Below, piece by piece: positions 23,581 through 30,321 of a stretch of 64,000 nt of DNA (its first letter is position 1; every line of letters begins with the position of its first letter). The notes beneath the pieces were generated by a model that saw only the letters and a list, made by a program, of their open reading frames with translations, ran no database searches and had not been told where the DNA came from. Where the stretch lies: positions 942,702 to 1,006,701 of the forward strand of contig NZ_LMQN01000015.1 in assembly GCF_001425355.1 (NCBI RefSeq). Direction: 5' to 3'. A program made the translations under genes and the position numbers. Source of the stretch: Chryseobacterium sp. Leaf405 (GTDB lineage: Bacteria; Bacteroidota; Bacteroidia; Flavobacteriales; Weeksellaceae).

Positions 23581-24521
23581 TGGAAAATGTTATAAAGGCA
23601 GGGATTTTTGGCGTTTGTATTGGTGATGCTTTGGGTGTTCCGGTTGAATTTAAAACCAGAGAAACTTTGAAAAGATTTCCTGTTGTAACCATGCGGGAAT
23701 TTGGATCCTGGAACCAGCCGAAAGGAACCTGGAGCGATGACAGTTCGTTAACGCTTTGCCTTGCAGATGAATTGACCAAAGGATATGATCTTGAAAAAAT
23801 CGGACAAAGTTTTGTGAAATGGAACAAATACGGACATTGGACGGCTCATGGAAAATTGTTCGATATTGGCGGAACGACACGTCATGCCATTGCAAGATTG
23901 ATTAAAGGTGAAAGTGCCAGATTTTCAGGAAATATTTTTGAAGAAGATAATGGAAACGGTTCTTTAATGAGAATTCTTCCCTTAGCCTTTTATCTTAAAA
24001 ATGAAGAAAATATTGAGAAATTATATCAAACCGTAAAAGAAGTTTCTTCGATTACTCACGGACATTTCCGTTCTGTTTTTGCGTGTTTCATTTATGTAAT
24101 TTTTGCGATTGAACTCATTAAAGGAAAAGATAAAAAAGAAGCCTATAGTCATATACAGAAAATAGCTTTGGAATTTTCAGAAAATCAAGGCTTTAACCCA
24201 AAAGAGATTCAACTCTTTGACAGAGTTTTAAAGAATGATATTTCAAGATATGAAGAAGATACAATTAGCTCAGGTGGTTACGTTCTTTCAAGTTTAGAAG
24301 CCTCATTATGGTGTTTTCTAAATACGGAAAGTTATTCTGAAGCGGTATTGAAAGCGGTCAATTTAGGAGAAGATACAGACACAACAGGAGCAATTACTGG
24401 CGGAATTGCCGGAATTTATTATGATTTTGAAAATATTCCTGAAGAATGGGTTGATGTTTTGGTTAGGAAAGATGATATTGAAAAGTTATGCAGTAAATTA
24501 GAAACTCAATTATTAAAATAA
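23580..24521 (+). CDS. ADP-ribosylglycohydrolase (ARH/DraG family)
   Basis: A 313-residue intact DraG-like enzyme. GVCIGDALGVPVEF (residues 11-24), the metal motif WSDDSS (51-56), EDNGNGSLMRILP, SSITHGHFRS and the C-terminal GEDTDTTGAITGGIAG provide both halves of the binuclear magnesium site. Such enzymes remove ADP-ribose from Arg, Ser or nucleic acid substrates. It is a separate subfamily from the frameshifted copy upstream (SDDS rather than TDDT). Its ATG overlaps the sirtuin stop, and KptA follows after 10 bp. Confidence 0.93.
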   Translation: MENVIKAGIFGVCIGDALGVPVEFKTRETLKRFPVVTMREFGSWNQPKGTWSDDSSLTLCLADELTKGYDLEKIGQSFVKWNKYGHWTAHGKLFDIGGTTRHAIARLIKGESARFSGNIFEEDNGNGSLMRILPLAFYLKNEENIEKLYQTVKEVSSITHGHFRSVFACFIYVIFAIELIKGKDKKEAYSHIQKIALEFSENQGFNPKEIQLFDRVLKNDISRYEEDTISSGGYVLSSLEASLWCFLNTESYSEAVLKAVNLGEDTDTTGAITGGIAGIYYDFENIPEEWVDVLVRKDDIEKLCSKLETQLLK

Positions 24522-24531
24522 AACACAAACT

Positions 24532-25077
24532 ATGAATGAACAAAAAAATAAAAAAACAAGCAAATTTCTGAGCTACGTTCTCAGACATCATCCCGAACTC
24601 ATCGGTTTAAATTTAGATGAAAATGGATGGGCAGATGTGGATGAATTAATCATAAAATCAAAAAGAGATTCTTATCAGGGGCTTACCTTTGAAGAACTTG
24701 ATGAAATTGTTGAAACCAATGATAAAAAACGTTTTATTTTTAATGAAGATAAAACCAGAATCAGAGCAAATCAAGGGCATTCGATTGATATTAATTTGGC
24801 TTTAAAACCACAACAGCCACCTGAATTTTTATATCACGGAACGGCTCAGAGTAATATAGATTCCATTTTAGAAAAAGGTATTGAAAAAAGAAACCGACAG
24901 CATGTTCATTTAAGCGAAGATAAAGAAACGGCCACAAAAGTCGGAATGCGCCATGGAAAGCCAATTATTCTGACGATAAGAACAAAGGAAATGTTTGACA
25001 ACGGAATCGAATTTTACCTTTCCGATAACAATGTGTGGCTGACGGATTTTGTGGATACGAAATATATTTCAAAATGA
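24532..25077 (+). CDS. kptA: RNA 2'-phosphotransferase KptA/Tpt1
   Basis: A 181-residue KptA protein of normal length. The N-terminal domain has SKFLSYVLRHHPE with catalytic R18-H19, the middle RIRANQGHS (R78), and the ART-fold C-terminal domain LYHGTA (residues 100-105), RQHVHLS and VWL near the end. KptA removes an internal RNA 2'-phosphate by transferring it to NAD, producing ADP-ribose 1'',2''-cyclic phosphate; some homologs also cap RNA ends with ADP-ribose. Bacterial substrates are unknown. The macrodomain at 18890 could process the product downstream. The ATG of a tiny ORF overlaps its stop (ATGA). Confidence 0.95.
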   Translation: MNEQKNKKTSKFLSYVLRHHPELIGLNLDENGWADVDELIIKSKRDSYQGLTFEELDEIVETNDKKRFIFNEDKTRIRANQGHSIDINLALKPQQPPEFLYHGTAQSNIDSILEKGIEKRNRQHVHLSEDKETATKVGMRHGKPIILTIRTKEMFDNGIEFYLSDNNVWLTDFVDTKYISK

Positions 25078-25154
25078 AAAATATTGATAGTTGTCCTAAT
25101 TGTAAAAAGTCATTTGAATTTTCTAAAGACGATGTTTACTTGAAAAAGAAATGA
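25074..25154 (+). CDS. Tiny CxxC protein or gene remnant after kptA
   Basis: A 26-residue ORF overlapping the kptA stop (ATGA): MKNIDSCPNCKKSFEFSKDD then VYLKKK. The CPNC motif is like half a zinc ribbon. It is translationally positioned as an operon gene, but the product is very short and ends just before repeat copy C, so it may be a truncated longer gene. I cannot assign a function. Confidence 0.4.
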   Translation: MKNIDSCPNCKKSFEFSKDDVYLKKK

Positions 25155-25176
25155 GATTTATGAAGGTTTTCATTGT

Positions 25177-25260
25177 CTTTGCTGAATGAAATGCCTTTGT
25201 GAACAAAAAATATTCTCAAACATTTTAAAGAAAATCTTTGCGATCTTTGCGTTAAAAAAT
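25177..25260 (+). repeat. Interspersed ~84-bp intergenic repeat, copy C
   Basis: Left box CTTTGCTGAATGAAATGCC with GTGAAC after, variable middle, right box ATCTTTGCGATCTTTGCGTT. It lies between the end of the ADP-ribose locus and the M14 peptidase gene. Confidence 0.65.
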
Positions 25261-25311
25261 TGCTTCATTCTACAAAAACAAAGTAATTTTAAAGCTCGAA
25301 ATATTACTTCA

Positions 25312-27036
25312 ATGAAACTGAAATATCTCCTATTTTTCCTTACTTCATCTTTATTATTTGCGCAAAATCGCTTTCAGACACCTTTTGAAAAAGGAAATGG
25401 AAATCAGACCGTGACTTATGATGAAATGAATTCCTTTTATAAAAACCTAGCTGAAAATTTCAATACGATTCAGTATCTGAAAAAAGGTGAAGACGATAAC
25501 GGAAAACCAATTTATGTGGTCGTCTACAACCCTTTTCCTGAAAAAGATTTAAATCAGTTAAGAAAAGATAAAGCAATTCTATTTGTCAATAATGGAATTC
25601 ATCCCGGCGAACCGGACGGAATTGATGCTACCATGATGTTAATGAGGGATTTAGCGACTAAGAAAATCAAAACACCTCAAAATTTTGTGATTGCAGCGAT
25701 TTCTGCTTACAACGTGAGTGGAATGCTGAATCGTGGTTCATTTTCCAGAGCCAATCAAAACGGTCCGGAAGAATATGGTTTTAGAGGAAATGCCAGAAAT
25801 TATGATTTAAACAGAGATTTCATTAAAGTAGATACAAAAAATGCGAGAAGCTTTCAGGAGATTTATCAATGGCTGAAACCCGATGTTTTTATCGATAATC
25901 ATGTCAGCAACGGTGCAGATTATCAGTACACTTTTACCTATATTTCTACTTTCAAAGAACGGTTGGGAAATGTTTTAGGTGAATATTTTTACAATGATTT
26001 TCAGGCTAAAAATCTTGAAGATTTAAAGAAAATAGGTTACGAAAGCACGCCTTATGTGAATATTCATGGTGATGTTCCGGAGGTTGGTTTTGCTTCGTTC
26101 GAAGATTCACCCAGATATTCTACAGGATATGCTTCCCTGTTTAATACGATGGCAACAATGCCTGAAACGCATATGTTGAAACCTTATCATAAAAGAGTGG
26201 ATGCAACGTACCGATATATGCTCGTCAATCTTCAGAATTTAGATAAGGAATATAAAAAAATAAAACAGCTTAGAATTGAAAACCTAAAACAATATCAAGC
26301 AGGAAAACAATACGGAATTCGCTGGAAAATCGATTCTACAAAATATTCTACCATGGATTTTAAAGGGTATGAAGGAAAATATAAGCCCAGTGAAATTTCA
26401 GGAAAACCGAGATTGTTTTATGACAGAAATAAGCCTTTCACAAAGAATATAAAACTTTTTACAACGGCAGTTCCGACTGGTTATATAAAGATTCCGAAAT
26501 ATTATCTAATTCCGCAGTCGCAATATCGTGTGATTGAAGAATTTAAAAGAAACCAGATTCAGATGAAACCAATTCAAAAAGATAGTACGATTGCGGTGGA
26601 ATCTTATAAAATTAATGATTTTAAAACCGTTAAAAATCCTTACGAGGGTCATTATCTGCATTTTGAAACAACAGTTGATAAGTCGAATAAAAATTTGATG
26701 TTTTCTGCAGGAGATTATCTAATTCCAACCGATCAGGAAGGGGTAAAATATATTATTGAAACCCTGGAACCCGAAGCTTTAGACTCATTTTTCAACTGGA
26801 ATTTCTTTGATGGAATTTTAGCGCAGAAAGAATATTATTCAGCTTATATTTTTGAAGATACTGCGGCAGAATTATTAAGGAAAGATAAAAATTTAAAGCA
26901 AAAATTCGAAACTAAAAAAACTTCTGATTCAAAGTTCGCAGACGATGGAACGGCTCAGTTGGATGGGGTTTACAGAAACTCGCCTTATTTTGAAGAAAAA
27001 ACTTTCAGGCAATATCCGATTTATAGAATTCCATAA
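25312..27036 (+). CDS. Secreted M14-family zinc carboxypeptidase
   Basis: A 574-residue protein starting at MKLKYLLFFLTSSLLFAQ; the frame is open further upstream but that part crosses the repeat and is not signal-like. The M14 zinc site is visible as H97-P-G-E100 in NGIHPGEPDGID and a later His in VFIDNHVSNGADY; the substrate-binding NYDLNRDF and PETHML segments are also present. It probably hydrolyses peptides or amide-linked wall fragments in the periplasm. It has no T9SS tail. No operon partner is evident. Confidence 0.88.
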   Translation: MKLKYLLFFLTSSLLFAQNRFQTPFEKGNGNQTVTYDEMNSFYKNLAENFNTIQYLKKGEDDNGKPIYVVVYNPFPEKDLNQLRKDKAILFVNNGIHPGEPDGIDATMMLMRDLATKKIKTPQNFVIAAISAYNVSGMLNRGSFSRANQNGPEEYGFRGNARNYDLNRDFIKVDTKNARSFQEIYQWLKPDVFIDNHVSNGADYQYTFTYISTFKERLGNVLGEYFYNDFQAKNLEDLKKIGYESTPYVNIHGDVPEVGFASFEDSPRYSTGYASLFNTMATMPETHMLKPYHKRVDATYRYMLVNLQNLDKEYKKIKQLRIENLKQYQAGKQYGIRWKIDSTKYSTMDFKGYEGKYKPSEISGKPRLFYDRNKPFTKNIKLFTTAVPTGYIKIPKYYLIPQSQYRVIEEFKRNQIQMKPIQKDSTIAVESYKINDFKTVKNPYEGHYLHFETTVDKSNKNLMFSAGDYLIPTDQEGVKYIIETLEPEALDSFFNWNFFDGILAQKEYYSAYIFEDTAAELLRKDKNLKQKFETKKTSDSKFADDGTAQLDGVYRNSPYFEEKTFRQYPIYRIP

Positions 27037-27123
27037 AAATCAATATTAATTTCTGATTTTTGGTGTTGAAAAATAATTTTATGTTTGATTTTCATTAACT
27101 TAGTGTTTGCCAAAACATTAAAT

Positions 27124-27903
27124 ATGAAACAAATTTATAAACTAATAATCCTTTTTGGGCTATTCCCGACAGCATTTTCAGCGCAGTATTTTCAGGGTTT
27201 CGATTCGGCTGCAATGCCTTCAGACTGGACGATCATTAACGGAGGAGATCCTGAAACCTGGCGGACATGGGAGGCTTACGATACTACTTTTAATGATCCA
27301 CATTCAGGATCACACTTTTTAGGTTTACAATATAGAAATACGGCAGATGATTATGTGATAAGTCCTGGAATTACTGTCATTGCAGGCGTTTCTGATCAAC
27401 TTACTTTTTGGGCGAAAAACAGAGGGGCAGGTCTTACAGAAGAAATTGATGTGAAAGTTTCTACCACAAAGCCAACAGCAGAAGGTCTGAACAAGACGAT
27501 TGTAAAATCTTTAAAACCATCAACTTCATGGATGCAGTATTCGTATGACCTCTCGGCTTATACAGGACAGACCATTTACATTGGTTTTTATTCTGCAACC
27601 AAAGATATGTGGTTTGTAGGAATTGATGATTTTAAGGTTTCTGGGAATATTTCTAAGATATCCAATCCCAATTTTACAAGTGTCTCCATTTACCCAAATC
27701 CTGTAAAAGATGTTCTGAATATAGAGAATAAAACCAAAATGACCGAAATTAATATTTATGATCTTTCAGGAAGGTTGCATCAACAGGAAAAAGTTAATAC
27801 TGAAAATGTCAGCATTCGTGTAAAAAATCTTCCTCCCGGAAATTATATTTTGAAAATTAATGAAGAAGCTGTAGAAAAGACTTATAAAATCATTAAAGAA
27901 TAA
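27124..27903 (+). CDS. Secreted protein with cleaved-adhesin-like domain and T9SS type A sorting domain
   Basis: A 259-residue protein with signal MKQIYKLIILFGLFPTAFSA. Residues about 20-180 (YFQGFDSAAMPSDWTIING ... YVISPGI ... LTFWAKNRG ... WFVGIDDFKV) form a jelly-roll cleaved-adhesin/choice-of-anchor domain. The last ~75 residues (SIYPNPVKDVLNIENK ... INIYDLSGR ... LPPGNYILKI) are a type A T9SS sorting domain, so it is exported to the surface or medium. The natural ligand is unknown. Confidence 0.88.
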   Translation: MKQIYKLIILFGLFPTAFSAQYFQGFDSAAMPSDWTIINGGDPETWRTWEAYDTTFNDPHSGSHFLGLQYRNTADDYVISPGITVIAGVSDQLTFWAKNRGAGLTEEIDVKVSTTKPTAEGLNKTIVKSLKPSTSWMQYSYDLSAYTGQTIYIGFYSATKDMWFVGIDDFKVSGNISKISNPNFTSVSIYPNPVKDVLNIENKTKMTEINIYDLSGRLHQQEKVNTENVSIRVKNLPPGNYILKINEEAVEKTYKIIKE

Positions 27904-28106
27904 TTTTTAGCATGAGAATAACGAGGAAGGATATTTTAACAGAAGCATCCTTTTCGTTTTAATTAATTACTGTATCGTATTGAATGTGATTGATTTATAG
28001 GCTTGAATTTCCGTATTTTTCACAATGTTTTTTGTTGTTTTCCCTGACTGTTTTAAATTTTTATCAGACGAAATTTGCTGTATCAAAACCAATAAAAATC
28101 ACAGTT

Positions 28107-28388
28107 ATGGCAACTAAAAAACAGTTTTTCGTTTCATTGGAAGGTGTAGACCTTACAGACGAGCAGTTAAAAAACATCGACAGAGGAATTCAGAATGTCG
28201 TACTTTCCGAGCTTTCAAAAGTAGACAATACACAAGCCTTCGGAGCACACAGAAATTTTAAAGAACTGATAAGACCTCTGAGAGTAAAAGACTGGTTTCC
28301 TTGGGGAATCATTATTTTCAAACCCGGAATTGATTTGAACAAGCAAATCGCAGACATCCAGGTACAGATAAAAGGATATGGAGGCTAG
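28107..28388 (+). CDS. Small protein of unknown function, partner of the Cys-rich gene
   Basis: A 93-residue protein from the ATG at 28107 (MATKKQFFVSLEGVDLTDEQ); the open frame upstream has no conserved start. It is soluble, with a helix (DEQLKNIDRGIQNVVLSELSKV) and a C-terminal half rich in Arg, Trp and Ile. I do not recognise the family. Its last 11 bases overlap the start of the Cys-rich gene at 28378, so the pair is translationally coupled and probably acts together. Confidence 0.65.
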   Translation: MATKKQFFVSLEGVDLTDEQLKNIDRGIQNVVLSELSKVDNTQAFGAHRNFKELIRPLRVKDWFPWGIIIFKPGIDLNKQIADIQVQIKGYGG

Positions 28389-28779
28389 TTTTAATTCTTC
28401 AAAAAAATTGTGCCCCAGTTATGTAGGAAAAGTTGGGGCACAGCTTTTTGGGGTGATGAACATAGACGGGAAGGTTCAGTTTATAACGCCGCTCACCGTC
28501 ACAGAAGATTTTATTCAACAAAATGATAATCTTGAGCAGAGATTCCGTTTTACGGGCAAATGCGTAGAAAAAGGCTGTGCGCAGTGGAATAATGAAGAAT
28601 CGAAATGCTCTTTATCCAAAAAAGTTCAAAATTTAGAGGTAAATAAAAGTTTGGAATTGTCTTTTTGCCCGATTCGTTCCCAGTGCCGTTGGTTTTCTCA
28701 GGATGGAAATGAAGCGTGTTTTTCCTGTAATGAGATTACAAGAAATATGGAAGAATTACTTTTGAATGTTCAATATTAA
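28378..28779 (+). CDS. Cysteine-rich protein of unknown function
   Basis: A 133-residue protein with eight cysteines after residue 60: GKCVEKGC, SKC, SFCPIRSQC and EACFSC. This spacing suggests a metal centre, possibly an Fe-S cluster or zinc, rather than extracellular disulfides since no signal peptide is present. The family is not recognised. It overlaps the small gene at 28107 by 11 bp and is followed by a strong bidirectional terminator. Confidence 0.65.
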   Translation: MEASFNSSKKLCPSYVGKVGAQLFGVMNIDGKVQFITPLTVTEDFIQQNDNLEQRFRFTGKCVEKGCAQWNNEESKCSLSKKVQNLEVNKSLELSFCPIRSQCRWFSQDGNEACFSCNEITRNMEELLLNVQY

Positions 28780-28802
28780 TTGTTCAGAATATGTAGTTAA
28801 AT

Positions 28803-28833
28803 AAAAAGACGTTTCACACAGAAACGTCTTTTT
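28803..28833. terminator. Bidirectional terminator
   Basis: A 13-bp perfect stem (AAAAAGACGTTTC at 28803-28815 with its complement at 28821-28833) and a 5-nt loop, between the convergent Cys-rich gene and the JmjC-like gene. Confidence 0.9.
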
Positions 28834-28836
28834 ATT

Positions 28837-29718
28837 TTATCTTGGCAAACCTCTCTTTAAAGCGATTTCTGCTCGTTTAATGGCTACTTTTTCTTTCCAG
28901 TCCATATATTTCTTTTTGAAATTCTTCTTCATAACATCGTCAAACTTACGCTGAACCGTAAGATTCCATAAAGATTGGGCTTTTACGCTCCAGGATTTGT
29001 CCCAGGCTCTTAAAGAAAGGGAGAAACTTCCATCCAGATATTTCATCCAGTGCCACCAGCCTGTCGGCATAAATAGAGTGTCGCCATGTTCCAGGTAGCA
29101 ATCAATACCTTCCACTCCGTTGAGCGCAGGGAATTTTTCAAAATCAGGATTTTCGATATCGTAATCTTCTAATGCATAGGTAGCATAAGGCAGTTGATAG
29201 AGTCTTTCCTTCCATTTATTTTCGAATAAGATTACATGTTTTCTGCCATTAAAATGGGTGTGAAATATATGTGCTAAATCGATGTCATAATGAAGAAAAG
29301 TAACTGAACTTTGTCCTCCAAAAAACATTCCGGGATATTTATCCAAAAAACCGCCCATCAGCTCTCTGGGAGGAATATATTCTTCAAGTAGTCTGGGAGC
29401 ATGTTTTATAGGGTCAAAAAAGAAAATGCGAAGATCTGTAGGTTCTCTTTGGATGAGATCTATGTAATCTGCAAATTTCATTTTGGTAGTCGGTGTGTTG
29501 ATAGGAGCGGCAGGATCTGCTTTTTTGGAATCATAAAGAGGGACTTCTACATCACCAACAACTTCCTTCACATAATCCATCGTCCACTTTTGATAGGCGG
29601 GCCATTTTTTTGCCATATTTTTTATGACAACGGGCCTTCTGGGCTTTAGATATTTTTTGATAAATTCTTCCTGAGTAATATCATCTACAATATCTATAGG
29701 CTTTAAAATAATTCCCAT
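28837..29718 (-). CDS. Cupin-8/JmjC-like 2OG-Fe(II) oxygenase
   Basis: A 293-residue protein of the cupin_8 (JmjC/FIH-like) group. The N-terminal PRRPVVIKNMAKKWPAYQKW motif leads to the core with H143-x-D145 in FLHYD and the distal H223 in TGWWHWM; FFFGGQ-type beta-strands lie between. All three iron ligands are present, so it is probably a functional 2-oxoglutarate oxygenase acting on a protein or small molecule; the substrate is unknown. The lysine-rich C-terminus (residues about 255-293) is unassigned. It is a single gene between a terminator and a 600-bp intergenic region. Confidence 0.88.
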   Translation of the reverse strand: MGIILKPIDIVDDITQEEFIKKYLKPRRPVVIKNMAKKWPAYQKWTMDYVKEVVGDVEVPLYDSKKADPAAPINTPTTKMKFADYIDLIQREPTDLRIFFFDPIKHAPRLLEEYIPPRELMGGFLDKYPGMFFGGQSSVTFLHYDIDLAHIFHTHFNGRKHVILFENKWKERLYQLPYATYALEDYDIENPDFEKFPALNGVEGIDCYLEHGDTLFMPTGWWHWMKYLDGSFSLSLRAWDKSWSVKAQSLWNLTVQRKFDDVMKKNFKKKYMDWKEKVAIKRAEIALKRGLPR

Positions 29719-30321
29719 TTTAATAAAAGTTTATGTTACAAAATTATTAAATAAAAGTGTACGATCAGGTGTTTAATTTTTTTTTAATCTATTATTCAAA
29801 TCTTTTTTGCCTATTTATTCTAAATAAGAATTTGGAAAATAATCTATGGAAATATAAATGCCTGTAAAACAAAAACACCCTGCAAAAATTCGCAGGGCAA
29901 AAACACAATTGATCATGAGAAAAAAACTCATTGGGCAAATGTATATATTTAAAAATAGAAAAATTATCGGTAAAAAGTTGATAAAATGATAGAATTACTC
30001 GTTTGCTTTTTAATTTTTTTTGTTGAAAATACTTATAAATGAAAGACATCCATAAAGATTAATAATTGGTTAAAAATTTTCTTTAAAATAATAATTTTAA
30101 ACTTTTTAATTTGTCTTTAAAAACGATCTAGTCTTTTAAAATCTTTATGAATGAATATTTTTAAAGGTCATCTTACTGATAATAATAAAAGCTGAGATAT
30201 AGAAAATATCACTATGTTTGTAGTGATGAAAACGTGTTTTTAACTTTTCCTTTTAAAATCAATCTCAACAATTGTGTAACAAAAGACTTTAACCAATAAC
30301 TAATTAGGCAAATAATAAAAT
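29719..30321. other. 603-bp intergenic region with candidate small RNA and promoter boxes
   Basis: No convincing gene. Visible elements are CAAAATTA at 29739-29746 (a minus-strand TAnnTTTG box for the JmjC-like gene), two hairpins at about 29878-29936 that could form a minus-strand small RNA, and TATGTTTG at 30213-30220, a -7-like box for the barrel gene at 30322. The rest is A/T-rich filler. Confidence 0.5.
29865..29943 (-). ncRNA. Candidate short minus-strand RNA
   Basis: On the minus strand a TACATTTG box (29943-29936) is followed by a hairpin ATGAG-T7-CTCAT, then a terminator-like hairpin CCCTGC/GCAGGG (29897-29878) with a GTTTTTGTTTT tract. Together these would give a transcript of roughly 60-70 nt. 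No -33 element is visible and no known RNA family is recognised. Confidence 0.3.

Noticed and set aside
29792..30049. 85-residue minus-strand ORF in the 603-bp intergenic gap
   Set aside because: Composition is Phe/Tyr/Leu-biased as expected from translated A/T-rich non-coding sequence; no promoter or homologous-looking motif, and it covers the candidate RNA hairpins.
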